Below are positions 1 through 6,328 of a stretch of 23,324 nt of DNA, piece after piece. Below the pieces are notes generated by a model. The model was not told where the DNA came from and did not search any database. It was given only the letters and a program-made list of their open reading frames with translations. This DNA comes from a virus, in the IMG/VR virus record IMGVR_UViG_3300034082_002287, positions 1 to 23,324 of that record; one strand, 5' to 3'. Within the stretch, counting starts at the first letter, position 1; each line of letters starts with the position of its first letter. Position numbers and translations under genes: made by a program.

Positions 1-101
1 GCACAATACTCAACTATAGCTTCAAGATGATTGATGTTTCTTTCGGAGACGAATCTATCAATCTCCACAGAAAACGTCTTCATTTCTTCTTTAGTTGGCA
101 T
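1..101 (-). CDS. 33: gp33-like late-transcription co-activator (partial, N-terminal 33 aa)
   Basis: Only the N-terminus is in the window. The ATG at 101-99 overlaps the stop of dsbA as TAATG, which implies translational coupling. The visible residues (MPTKEEMKTFSVEIDRF..., then NHLEAIVEYC) resemble the opening of gp33-type late-promoter accessory proteins of T4-like and cyano-/pelagiphages, which link the gp55 late sigma factor on RNA polymerase to the sliding clamp. In T4 gene 33 lies next to dsbA, and the same adjacency here supports the call. The C-terminal clamp-binding part lies outside the window, so function cannot be verified. Identification is from pattern memory plus synteny. Confidence 0.6.
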   Translation of the reverse strand, partial: MPTKEEMKTFSVEIDRFVSERNINHLEAIVEYC

Positions 102-373
102 TATTTCACAATCGTTTCGTACAACTGTTCAAATTGTTCGTGCGTAGCCACTTCTTCATCATAGTTTTGCTTATGATAAACTTTGACCAAACGTTGAACG
201 ACCTGTTTGGGTAATTTCAAATCATCTGAAACTTTTTTCACTGCTTCTTTAATGAAGTCTTTTTCTCCGTCCATTCGTGTCATAGAATTTGAACACTCTT
301 GTACAGCATCCAACAATTTCTTGCGGTCTGCTTCATTAGAGATTTGATTAATGCTAAATTGTTTCACTGCCAT
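101..373 (-). CDS. dsbA: DsbA-like dsDNA-binding protein, late transcription
   Basis: 90 aa, almost the length of T4 DsbA (89 aa as I recall). The C-terminal half (DDLKLPKQVVQRLVKVYHK followed by an acidic stretch and LYETIVK) matches the T4 DsbA pattern of a deduced helix, LYHK, an acidic stretch and ELYDTV. T4 DsbA binds double-stranded DNA near late promoters and modestly stimulates late transcription. An AGGAG ribosome binding site sits about 7 nt before the ATG at 373. Its stop overlaps the start of the gp33-like gene, giving the T4-like dsbA-33 order. The protein is charged, has no membrane segment and is probably cytoplasmic on DNA. Confidence 0.75.
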   Translation of the reverse strand: MAVKQFSINQISNEADRKKLLDAVQECSNSMTRMDGEKDFIKEAVKKVSDDLKLPKQVVQRLVKVYHKQNYDEEVATHEQFEQLYETIVK

Positions 374-387
374 AATATACTCCTAAA

Positions 388-603
388 TTATTTCTTTGTT
401 GCTGCCATTGTGATGCAAACCGGATTAGCTCCAGTTTCATATGCACACTTAACAGACAATGGATCAACGCCTTTTGTAATAGCGGCTTCGATGTTTTTGG
501 CCATGTTATTACGGTCGTTTAAATTATACATGAATCCTCCAACGATTGTGGTACACAATACGATTGTTATAGAAACACATATAGTGATAAGGTCTTTGTT
601 CAT
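388..603 (-). CDS. small single-pass membrane protein, conserved in phages
   Basis: 71 aa. I chose the ATG at 603 because AGGAG lies 8 nt upstream; a longer in-frame reading from 762 would overlap the SleB-like gene extensively. Residues about 5-25 (ITICVSITIVLCTTIVGGFMY) form one hydrophobic helix. A soluble tail follows with KNIEAAITKGVDPLSVKCAYE and two cysteines. The motif of an amphipathic helix, GxDPxxVKCAY and a Cys recurs in small uncharacterised membrane proteins of T4-like and other marine phages, as I remember. It starts 2 nt after the cell-wall hydrolase stop, so it is co-transcribed with that lysis-type gene. Function unknown; an accessory lysis role is only a guess. Confidence 0.75.
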   Translation of the reverse strand: MNKDLITICVSITIVLCTTIVGGFMYNLNDRNNMAKNIEAAITKGVDPLSVKCAYETGANPVCITMAATKK

Positions 604-604
604 A

Positions 605-1165
605 TTAAATAACTCCTTTTGTTCGGTCAATTTTATCACCTTTGCTTTTGTAGAAAATATGCCTGCCAATTTTAGTCTCCTTTTGTAGTTTTGTCCAATT
701 TGGATTAACATAATCTGCATGATAATATGTCGCACCATTTGTAACATCCTCCATCCGATCAAAATTGATGTACAGGTTAGTTGCTAACTCTCTAATGTCA
801 TTATACAACTTTGTACTCTTGATTGTCAACCGTTTTGAGGTAAATAAGGAATCACAATACCAAGAAAATTGGCAAGTGTTACCGGTCTTTTGGGTTACTA
901 CATCGCAAATATTACTAGCATAGTTGCCGGTCTGTACACGATTTATAGTGACAAACGCAACAGCCATTTGGCCAGTAACGGGTTCATGTGCCGACTCAAA
1001 ATATATATTCTCAGCCAGACATGTCACGTGTTTTTGTGCCTCTTTTGATAGAGACTGATAGCTTGCCTTGATTGGCATAATGTTGTGTATATCAACATTG
1101 ATTGAAGCTACCATTAAAATAATACTTGATAAAAATGCACTTAGAAGCACAATCTTACTTTGCAT
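605..1165 (-). CDS. SleB-type cell-wall hydrolase (Hydrolase_2 family)
   Basis: 186 aa. A hydrophobic N-terminal segment (residues 4-22) is a signal peptide or signal anchor, so the product is likely exported to the periplasm. The catalytic region starts CLAENIYFESAHEP (49-62), with E52 and E58 in the conserved AxxxYxEA-like motif, then GQMAVAFVTINRV. The C-terminal block GATYYHADYVNPNW (144-157) and IGRHIFY ends the domain. This matches SleB/CwlJ-like peptidoglycan lytic enzymes. Four cysteines (C49, C87, C98, C104) may form disulfides in the periplasm. AAGGAA precedes the ATG. It is probably an endolysin or virion peptidoglycan hydrolase; which one cannot be told from sequence. Confidence 0.85.
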   Translation of the reverse strand: MQSKIVLLSAFLSSIILMVASINVDIHNIMPIKASYQSLSKEAQKHVTCLAENIYFESAHEPVTGQMAVAFVTINRVQTGNYASNICDVVTQKTGNTCQFSWYCDSLFTSKRLTIKSTKLYNDIRELATNLYINFDRMEDVTNGATYYHADYVNPNWTKLQKETKIGRHIFYKSKGDKIDRTKGVI

Positions 1166-1185
1166 TTGGTTCCTTTCTGTGTGTG

Positions 1186-1205
1186 AGATAGGCCGAAGCC
1201 TATCT
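1186..1205 (-). other. intercistronic UUCG-tetraloop hairpin
   Basis: On the minus strand AGATAGGC-TTCG-GCCTATCT forms a perfect 8-bp stem capped by a UUCG tetraloop. It lies between the stop of the upstream 90-aa gene (1211) and the ribosome binding site of the hydrolase gene (ATG 1165). No U-run follows, so it is unlikely to be an intrinsic terminator. T4 mRNAs carry similar intercistronic CUUCGG hairpins that stabilise 3' ends or set expression ratios; that role here is inferred. Confidence 0.7.
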
Positions 1206-1210
1206 TTCCC

Positions 1211-1483
1211 TTACGACTTCTTAGTAACCTTGGTAGTAGGTTCAGAAATGTTAGAAACGAAACCATTTAAAGCATGTGCCTTAGTGATGATTTCTTGTTC
1301 TGATGGGAATGATGAATATTCTGGCTGATTAGGTAACTGTTGTCCTTGAGTGCGAGCATTCTCGGAAGCTACCTGCCAGTTATTATGTGCAACTTCCCGT
1401 TTAGACATATACTCCTGTTCGAGCATGTCTTTAGAAAGTTTTAGAAGTTCGAGACGGATCTCGAATGGTGTCATGTTACTCAT
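1211..1483 (-). CDS. conserved T4-like phage protein of unknown function
   Basis: 90 aa, MSNMTPFEIRLELLKLSKDMLEQEY..., with a long N-terminal amphipathic helix likely to form a coiled coil, a Gln/Pro-rich middle and a basic tail (TKVTKKS). Proteins starting MTPFEIRLELLKMAKxML are common in T4-like phages of cyanobacteria and SAR11 as I recall, without assigned function. A strong AAGGAG lies 7 nt before the ATG. It is the first gene downstream of the tmRNA, whose coding piece ends only about 30 nt before this start, so the two probably share a primary transcript. Confidence 0.75.
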   Translation of the reverse strand: MSNMTPFEIRLELLKLSKDMLEQEYMSKREVAHNNWQVASENARTQGQQLPNQPEYSSFPSEQEIITKAHALNGFVSNISEPTTKVTKKS

Positions 1484-1561
1484 ATTTTTCTCCTTGTGTG
1501 ATGAGTGTAGTGTAGTTGGTTATTCTGTTACGAGGAAACCAACTGAAACCCTAGTCAGCGT

Positions 1562-1594
1562 TTAGGCTGCCAATGCGAACTTTTCATCGTTTGC
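1562..1594 (-). other. tmRNA tag-peptide reading frame (ANDEKFALAA)
   Basis: Codons GCA AAC GAT GAA AAG TTC GCA TTG GCA GCC TAA run from 1594 to 1562 and encode the complete degradation tag after the alanine delivered by charged tmRNA. The C-terminal LAA is the ClpX/ClpA recognition end. The E. coli tag is ANDENYALAA; the KF variant is close to ANDERFALAA tags remembered from betaproteobacteria. Confidence 0.93.
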
Positions 1595-1678
1595 AGTTAT
1601 TTTTGTTTTAGTGTTAACGTCAACTCTGACGAGTAGCCAATTTTTGTACTTGTTGCCTTGTCGAAACTAGTCAAGCCC

Positions 1679-1764
1679 ATCATAAGAATTTTGGTTTAGA
1701 TTATCTGGATGTCCGTGATCCCTTAGTCATCTTCATTATCGCACGGCGCAGACCTAAATTCTTA
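1679..1764 (-). other. tmRNA intervening segment with terminal inverted repeat
   Basis: The 86 nt between the encoded CCA and the mature 5' G are bounded by an inverted repeat. CATAAGAATTT at the start pairs with AAATTCTTATG at the end. The pairing continues the acceptor stem across a 2x2 internal loop, so precursor ends would be held in one long helix for RNase P and 3' processing. Permuted bacterial tmRNA precursors have such a removable segment. Confidence 0.8.
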
Positions 1765-1829
1765 TGGTGGACTTGGGGGGATTCGCACCCCCGTCCAAAA
1801 CACTTTTCAAAAAATCAGTTTACTACCAT

Positions 1830-2108
1830 TCATTCTGTTGTTGGTAATACAGTTTCTACTATTTCCATGATAACCAATTCAGGAATTTCAGGAATAGTGT
1901 GTTCAATACCCAATGTTTTGAGAATATCGATTTCCGGATTAATGAAAACATCATCAGCGGAAAGTTCAGTTACTTTTTCAGAAACAAATGCAATCAATTC
2001 TTGTCCTGTTAAACCATCGGGATTAGAAATGTTGGTATAATTCGTTGTTCTGTATTCCACTTTAATTGTAGAATCTTCATTTACTTTGATAAATTGAAAG
2101 TCGTTCAT
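1830..2108 (-). CDS. hypothetical acidic phage protein
   Basis: 92 aa, MNDFQFIKVNEDSTIKVEYRTTNYT..., acidic and rich in beta-prone residues, with no membrane segment. I do not recognise a domain. The start has no Shine-Dalgarno (only A-rich sequence upstream), like the structural gene before it, 23 nt away. Its stop (1832-1830) abuts the acceptor piece of the tmRNA, so the mRNA 3' end and the RNA gene overlap or touch. Position behind a virion-like gene suggests late expression or a structural or assembly role; this is contextual only. Confidence 0.65.
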   Translation of the reverse strand: MNDFQFIKVNEDSTIKVEYRTTNYTNISNPDGLTGQELIAFVSEKVTELSADDVFINPEIDILKTLGIEHTIPEIPELVIMEIVETVLPTTE

Positions 2109-2131
2109 TTTATTTTATTGTTGATAATTTG

Positions 2132-3154
2132 TTATTGATAATTTTCTAATATAGCACCAATATATGGCCGATCACTCATGTATGGACCTTCATTGGCCCA
2201 AGTTGTCCATAGGTCTGTAGAACTAGTGTTCACAGTTAACTGTGCGCCCCCACCATTATACCAGTAAGAGTCTGCAGTCATAGTGTTTGTGCCAGTTACT
2301 TGGCCACTTGTATATGTGTGAACAGGTATTGGTAATGGATATGGACTATCTCTACCACGTTCACACACAAGTACGTGGATTTTGCCAGCACCAAGAGTTC
2401 TCGCATACGATCCTCCTGGAAAACTGTACGGATCAAAATTCAGATATCCTTGGCCATCCTGAAATCTCCATTTACCGGGAATCAAATATGAGTGATTCCA
2501 CATACCAGTATTTGATGGGTTGCGTGAAGAAGTTATTGAATTACTTGTTACTGTTTTAATCTGTCCTTGATAAGTTTGTGTTATAGCCTGTAAACCAAAT
2601 CCATTACCAACAAGTGTTGGTTGGTCACCATCACCAACATATTGGAAAGGACCATATTGTTGTAATAAACTACCAGGTGATGCATAAGCTGACATTGTTG
2701 GATAATTACCAATATTGCCAACTGAAATACTAACCATAGTGAAAAAGGAACTGGTTATTGGTAACCCACTGTTTGCATATGTCCACGTGTTGGTATAGGA
2801 ACTATTATACCTACCATTAGGACGATTCTGAGTGAAGAAATCACCAGGATAATATTGCAGGCCTCCTTCATCACCGTATCTAACCAAGTTTGCACGATTG
2901 TCCCAGAAATAATTTGCCAAAGCAACAGCGTTAGGTTCAGCAGATGCACCATAGAAATTACTAATGGAAATTGGAAAACCGGGACCGGCCGAAGGAATAG
3001 AAACTGCTGAACCGTTTGGAAAACCAACTGTTCCCGAATTTACAAGTCCATACCCTGCGTAGTATTCACTCAAACTAATTGGATTAGAGCCGCCAAATTC
3101 TGCTTGAATTTCACTCAAAGATAATGAACCTTGATTGAATGATTTAATAGTCAT
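2132..3154 (-). CDS. virion-associated protein with SLSEIQ/NPISLSEYY motif
   Basis: 340 aa. The N-terminus contains SLSLSEIQAEFGGSNPISLSEYYAG (residues 9-33) and then a second unit ending PISISNFYGAS. In T4-like marine phages this pair of motifs marks tail- or neck-associated structural proteins, as I recall. The rest is rich in Gly, Ser, Asn, Tyr and Pro with few charges, typical of beta-rich fibre or decoration proteins. A weak repeat of SYTNTWTYANSG-type segments runs through the middle. No Shine-Dalgarno precedes the ATG, but a CTAAATA late-promoter-like motif lies about 30 nt upstream. The exact virion location cannot be deduced. Confidence 0.65.
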   Translation of the reverse strand: MTIKSFNQGSLSLSEIQAEFGGSNPISLSEYYAGYGLVNSGTVGFPNGSAVSIPSAGPGFPISISNFYGASAEPNAVALANYFWDNRANLVRYGDEGGLQYYPGDFFTQNRPNGRYNSSYTNTWTYANSGLPITSSFFTMVSISVGNIGNYPTMSAYASPGSLLQQYGPFQYVGDGDQPTLVGNGFGLQAITQTYQGQIKTVTSNSITSSRNPSNTGMWNHSYLIPGKWRFQDGQGYLNFDPYSFPGGSYARTLGAGKIHVLVCERGRDSPYPLPIPVHTYTSGQVTGTNTMTADSYWYNGGGAQLTVNTSSTDLWTTWANEGPYMSDRPYIGAILENYQ

Positions 3155-3181
3155 TTTGTTGTATGTTTAAATGTGATGTAC

Positions 3182-3188
3182 TATTTAG
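3182..3188 (-). promoter_or_regulatory. candidate T4-type late promoter (CTAAATA)
   Basis: The minus strand reads GACTAAATAGT about 30 nt before the ATG of the virion-like gene at 3154. T4 late promoters are TATAAATA, and cyanophage late promoters are reported as CTAAATA-like. The gp33 and DsbA homologues in the window make gp55-type late transcription plausible. A single 7-mer in AT-rich DNA is weak evidence. Confidence 0.35.
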
Positions 3189-3193
3189 TCAAA

Positions 3194-3841
3194 TCAATCC
3201 CATAGGGCTTGATAATACTTTCCAAATAATCTAAAACCATTCTTGTTTCGTTCTTCGTGTGCTCTGTATGCATCCCAATCGCATTTTCGGTCACCTAACT
3301 CTACCATTTTTTTGCAATTTTTACCACCGTATTCCGAGTCAGCATCTTGCCATTCAATTTTACTTGTACCAGTCCAATACTTCTCAGACCAATCCTCATT
3401 ATTCTTGCATTCGAATGCTTGAATCATTTCCTCAAGTACCCAATCCCAACGTTTGAAATGATTGTCATCAATATCATAATCGTTTTCTTTTGCTGGTGCT
3501 TCGGTGCTGCGTAAACCAAGGCCTTCTGGTACATCTTCATCATCAACACAAGGAGCACCATGTTTTGTTTTATGTAACTGTTTCAACATTGGCAAAATAA
3601 TCAATGCAAGGGTATGATCCATTGACCATGTATCGTACTTATCAATACGAATTTTCACTTTGCGTTTTTTATGACTTTCTACCCAAACGCAGACTTTTTG
3701 TAACCACGTATCTTTGCCATCTGGTCCAGCCAGCCACCCGCCAATTTCAAAACGTTTATCTTTTGATAACCAGAAAAATAGTTTATCTGCTATCTGATAA
3801 GGACCAATCCAATCTCTGTAAGGACCAATATATATTTTCAT
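3194..3841 (-). CDS. conserved phage protein of unknown function
   Basis: 215 aa, starting MKIYIGPYRDWIGPYQIADKLFFW and containing KVKIRIDKYDTWSMDHTLALIILPMLKQLHKTKHGAP followed by an acidic DDEDVPE segment. The IRIDxYDTWSMDxTLAxIILPMLKQL block is a signature I recall from uncharacterised proteins of T4-like cyanophages and pelagiphages. Trp content is unusually high (about 14 residues), without a membrane segment. The ATG overlaps the stop of the exonuclease gene by 4 nt, so the two are translationally coupled and may share a role in DNA metabolism. No catalytic motif is apparent. Confidence 0.75.
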   Translation of the reverse strand: MKIYIGPYRDWIGPYQIADKLFFWLSKDKRFEIGGWLAGPDGKDTWLQKVCVWVESHKKRKVKIRIDKYDTWSMDHTLALIILPMLKQLHKTKHGAPCVDDEDVPEGLGLRSTEAPAKENDYDIDDNHFKRWDWVLEEMIQAFECKNNEDWSEKYWTGTSKIEWQDADSEYGGKNCKKMVELGDRKCDWDAYRAHEERNKNGFRLFGKYYQALWD

Positions 3842-4509
3842 CTTTTATCCCAGTAATTTTGTATGTATGTATTTAAACTGTTAATATAATTCGATTTGTC
3901 TTTAATAAAAATTTGTGGTACTTCTTCTTCGGTTGCAATAGCTACCACAATCTTATTTATAGTTTTACCTGTAATTTCTTCAAACATTAGTGCATATGCG
4001 GTACATTGCATAAAGTAATTTTGAATCTTGTCTTCACTCTTTTCACGTGTAGAGGATTTGAAGTCAATAACTGATAGTTCATTATCCCACTCAGCAATTA
4101 AGTCCACACGACCTGCCATTCTTAGCTGGTGACTATATAACGCCTGTTCAAGACAATAGATATTATCCACAAACTCATCCAACTTCGGCCGCAATTGCTT
4201 AAACATCATTTTGTCTAATGGCATCATTGATGCTACTTTTTTAGGTGACAATTCACCCAATAAATAAGTTTCACATAAACTGTGCAATTTAGTACCACGA
4301 TTTGAAGCACGTGTAGCAATCTTATTTGCTTCTTCCGCACCGACACGCTGGCGCCATTCCATAATGGCCTTCTTATTGTAATCTGCCAAAACAGTAGTCA
4401 CCGATGGGTACATTTCACCACTCGGTGTATTGTATCTTCTGCCAGCATCTGTAGTAACAGCTTTTAAGTCAAAATCCAACTCAGGTAATTTTATAAATTT
4501 AAATGGCAT
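3838..4509 (-). CDS. PD-(D/E)XK exonuclease, MGME1/RecB-like
   Basis: 223 aa from the ATG at 4509, which overlaps the upstream stop as TGATG; a TTG one codon earlier is less likely. Motifs in order: YPSVTTVLADY (34-44), RGTKLHSLCETYLLGE (71-86) with the family His, GRVDLIAEW (133-141) with D136, VIDFKSS (147-153) giving the catalytic D149-x-K151, then QNYFMQCTAYAL (163-174) with conserved Gln and Tyr. This is the layout of the mitochondrial genome maintenance exonuclease 1/RecB-like nuclease domain in T4-like phages, a metal-dependent ssDNA exonuclease. It likely works in phage recombination, repair or host DNA breakdown; substrate is inferred. Confidence 0.85.
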   Translation of the reverse strand: MPFKFIKLPELDFDLKAVTTDAGRRYNTPSGEMYPSVTTVLADYNKKAIMEWRQRVGAEEANKIATRASNRGTKLHSLCETYLLGELSPKKVASMMPLDKMMFKQLRPKLDEFVDNIYCLEQALYSHQLRMAGRVDLIAEWDNELSVIDFKSSTREKSEDKIQNYFMQCTAYALMFEEITGKTINKIVVAIATEEEVPQIFIKDKSNYINSLNTYIQNYWDKR

Positions 4510-4829
4510 CAAGCTTTTATTTTCTTTGTAATTTTATCAACGTGTTTCTTAACAATTTGTTCAGTTTGCACCTGTTTAATAGACTTCTTACCATATCTTT
4601 CACCAACGGTGCTAGTAGGATGCGCTTCTGCAACCTTAGATAATACTTCTTTGAAGCCATCAGGTGTTTTCTGGTCTAATGTTCCCCCAGAATGTGATAC
4701 GATTGCCGGAGCAGTCATAACAGTTTGAAGATGTTTATTGTCATTCAAATAATCTTCACGAGCAGCAATGCTCATAAATGAATCAAATTGTTCACCAGTT
4801 TCGGTGTTTAAAAAGCTATACGTTGGCAT
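4509..4829 (-). CDS. conserved phage protein, MPTYxFxNxETGE type
   Basis: 106 aa beginning MPTYSFLNTETGEQFDSFMSIAAREDYL, followed by APAIVSHSGGTLDQKTPDGFKEVLSKVAEAHP and a Lys-rich C-terminus. Proteins with this opening and a PAIVSG block are widespread in T4-like marine phages and have no known function, to my knowledge. The opening recalls FmdB zinc ribbons, but the expected cysteine pairs are absent, so no zinc site is claimed. It overlaps its upstream neighbour by 14 nt and the exonuclease start by 1 nt, which puts all three in one coupled unit. Confidence 0.7.
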   Translation of the reverse strand: MPTYSFLNTETGEQFDSFMSIAAREDYLNDNKHLQTVMTAPAIVSHSGGTLDQKTPDGFKEVLSKVAEAHPTSTVGERYGKKSIKQVQTEQIVKKHVDKITKKIKA

Positions 4830-5364
4830 ACCACTCCGGAATATTTCGTTTTTTCCAAGACGCTAAATGTGCCTTGTTCTTTATATAGTAATTTTTATAG
4901 GATGCCAAAGAATCACCAGCAATTTTCACTTCGTCAGGCATTGCAGGTGTTGGTTCAGTAAAATTTGCAAACGCAGAAATGTTATTTGGTGGATACATCA
5001 ATTCTTCTTCAAGGCCATCACGCTCAACTTTATGTATTTTGCCATACCGATAAGTATATTCTAAACATAACGCTGTCAATAATTTAGATAACCAAACATA
5101 ATTGGAATACGACTGTCTCACCCAAATTGCTGATGGATGATTGATATGAGTAGCAGAATAAAGAGCAGATTCACGGCTATCAGGAAGTACATATGTAATA
5201 CGTTTTCGACCAGTTTTACTGACGCCAACAGATTGAGTACCATCAAGCACACGATGAGCAGTAGAAAGTAGTTGAGCATATTCGAGAATCATTTTCACAC
5301 AATGTTTATCATTATGCATCTCCGCACACTTTACAACATCATTATCGAGATAAAAAATATTCAT
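4816..5364 (-). CDS. conserved phage protein of unknown function (MNIFYLDxD family)
   Basis: 182 aa, MNIFYLDNDVVKCAEMHNDKHCVKMILEYAQLLSTAHRVLDG..., with ATHINHPSAIWVRQSYSNYVWL and EYTYRYGK in the middle. This combination of an N-terminal His-rich helix (HNDKH, K24MILE), an NHPSxxWVR block and ExxYRYGK is familiar from T4-like phages of many hosts, where it is annotated hypothetical. Conserved His, Arg and Glu residues look enzymatic, but I cannot name the reaction. No Shine-Dalgarno is evident before the ATG at 5364. It is the first gene after an intrinsic terminator, so it should have its own promoter, which I could not define. Confidence 0.75.
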   Translation of the reverse strand: MNIFYLDNDVVKCAEMHNDKHCVKMILEYAQLLSTAHRVLDGTQSVGVSKTGRKRITYVLPDSRESALYSATHINHPSAIWVRQSYSNYVWLSKLLTALCLEYTYRYGKIHKVERDGLEEELMYPPNNISAFANFTEPTPAMPDEVKIAGDSLASYKNYYIKNKAHLASWKKRNIPEWYANV

Positions 5365-5405
5365 ATAAAGCTAAAGCAATTGCATAAAGAAAAGAACCAT
5401 TGATT

Positions 5406-5433
5406 AAAACCACGGCACATACAAATGCCGTGG
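5406..5433 (-). terminator. rho-independent terminator
   Basis: On the minus strand CCACGGCA and TGCCGTGG form a perfect 8-bp GC-rich stem with an 8-nt loop, followed directly by TTTTAAT. It lies 32 nt after the stop of the winged-helix-like gene and separates that transcript from the downstream genes. Confidence 0.8.
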
Positions 5434-5465
5434 ATTGAATGTCGTTACGCAAGTCTTCTATAAAA

Positions 5466-5870
5466 TCAATCAGTCTGTTCGACAGTTTCATTTACTTCAA
5501 CTTCTTCGGCAACAGGTTCAACAATGGTTGGCATTGGTGTAGCACCAGTCTGAGCAACCAGTTTGGCTGTAGAAGGTTTTTTAACCTTTTGACCAGGAAC
5601 CCATGTTGACTCGGCAATACCAATTGTGGTCAAGTAAGCTTTAACTTCTTTGACATTAATCAACTGATAGCCAACAACTTGGCGGCCATCTTTAATCGCA
5701 CGAACTGTGCCATTGGCAATTGTCTTAATGTGCCAAATGTATGTTGACAATCGGTACATATAGATTTCAGAACCAAGTTGGGCATCAATTTCATCTTTAG
5801 TCACAGGTTCGCCTGAGACCATCAATGTCAAAAGTTTTTCGAAAGGTTTTAGTTTTACAGTTTTGGACAT
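5466..5870 (-). CDS. winged-helix-like conserved phage protein
   Basis: 134 aa. Residues 1-75 (PFEKLLTLMVSGEPVTKDEIDAQLGSEIYMYRLSTYIWHIKTIANGTVRAIKDGRQVVGYQLI) fit a winged helix-turn-helix: helix, turn, the recognition-type helix SEIYMYRLSTYIWHIK, then a beta wing. The C-terminal 45 residues are Pro/Val/Glu-rich and probably disordered. Sequences of this type occur in T4-like pelagiphages as unknowns. It sits alone between a strong sigma70 promoter and an intrinsic terminator, making a monocistronic, probably early unit, which suits a regulator. DNA binding is inferred from fold prediction by eye. Confidence 0.7.
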   Translation of the reverse strand: MSKTVKLKPFEKLLTLMVSGEPVTKDEIDAQLGSEIYMYRLSTYIWHIKTIANGTVRAIKDGRQVVGYQLINVKEVKAYLTTIGIAESTWVPGQKVKKPSTAKLVAQTGATPMPTIVEPVAEEVEVNETVEQTD

Positions 5871-5897
5871 AATATATTCCTTAGTTTCAATAGTTTA

Positions 5898-5925
5898 ATT
5901 ATACACTTTGAGGCGAATTTGTCAA
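5898..5925 (-). promoter_or_regulatory. sigma70-type promoter
   Basis: Minus strand: TTGACA (5920-5925), 16-nt spacer, TATAAT (5898-5903), both consensus. It lies about 25 nt before the ATG at 5870 with an AAGGA site between. The -35 context CCGCTTGACAA is shared with the promoter at 7782-7809. Confidence 0.85.
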
Positions 5926-5946
5926 GCGGCATCGCCATGTTTGCCG

Positions 5947-6327
5947 TTAAATTGTTGCCTTTGAGCAACAAAAATCTTTAAAGTCTTGCCATGTGCCAGA
6001 GAAAATCACTTCACCTGGATTTTGAACTACCACTTTATCCTCGAAAACGTGATACTCATATTCTTGGCAGCAATCGGTATCGGTAACAGCATGAATATAA
6101 AAACCACCAACGGTATGTTTAAAATAGGCAATCAATTGAGCTGCAAGGCAACCCATACCATTAAATTGTATTGTTTTTGTATCAGAGTAACCATTAACCA
6201 TTTTACCTGAAATCAAAAAATCAGCCAATTCTTGGCCATGACCTTCCAGATAACCATCATATTGACGGTACATATTGATAATAGGTTTGTCACCATCGTA
6301 AACAAAAGTCAAACTACGTGTTCCCAT
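5947..6327 (-). CDS. conserved phage protein, MGTRSLTFVYD family
   Basis: 126 aa from the ATG at 6327, chosen because GAGGAATATTAAA precedes it and because MGTRSLTFVYDGDKPIINMYRQYDGYLEGHGQELADFL is the conserved opening of this family. It contains GMGCLAAQLIAYFKHTVGGFYIHAVTDTDCCQEYEYHVF, a beta-rich core with adjacent cysteines. Such proteins are found in many phages and some bacteria without an assigned role. The start is 2 nt from the upstream stop, and this gene shares a nearly identical ribosome-binding leader with its neighbour at 6733. Cytoplasmic; function unknown. Confidence 0.78.
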   Translation of the reverse strand: MGTRSLTFVYDGDKPIINMYRQYDGYLEGHGQELADFLISGKMVNGYSDTKTIQFNGMGCLAAQLIAYFKHTVGGFYIHAVTDTDCCQEYEYHVFEDKVVVQNPGEVIFSGTWQDFKDFCCSKATI

Positions 6328-6328
6328 T

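Larger units (their letters stand above)
1512..1835 (-). ncRNA. ssrA: circularly permuted (two-piece type) tmRNA
   Basis: Read on the minus strand, the acceptor half comes first. It has a T arm (5-bp G/C stem, loop TGCGAAT, 1776-1792), the 3' acceptor strand CAAGTCC (1769-1775), discriminator A (1768) and an encoded CCA (1765-1767). An 86-nt intervening segment (1679-1764) follows, then the mature 5' half beginning GGGCTTGACTAGTTTCGAC at 1678. GGGCTTG pairs with CAAGTCC over 7 bp, with the alanine-identity wobble G3-U70. TTTCGAC matches the conserved tmRNA D-loop region. The tag frame at 1594-1562 reads ANDEKFALAA-stop, preceded by AAAAATAACT just before the GCA resume codon. A 5-bp stem CGTCA/TGACG fits PK1, and an 8-bp hairpin (1514-1544) closes the coding piece. 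Outer ends are estimates. Confidence 0.93.

Noticed and set aside
1514-1544. 8-bp hairpin AGTTGGTT/AACCAACT as a terminator
   Set aside because: No U-run follows; it fits better as the closing structure of the tmRNA coding piece.
2287-2559. Plus-strand 90-codon frame opposite the virion-like gene
   Set aside because: No ribosome site or promoter, low-complexity composition, and the opposite strand has a much longer coherent gene.
3954-3961. Perfect T4 late-promoter octamer TATAAATA on the minus strand
   Set aside because: It lies inside the exonuclease gene, more than 100 nt from the next start, in AT-rich DNA; chance occurrence is likely without mapping data.
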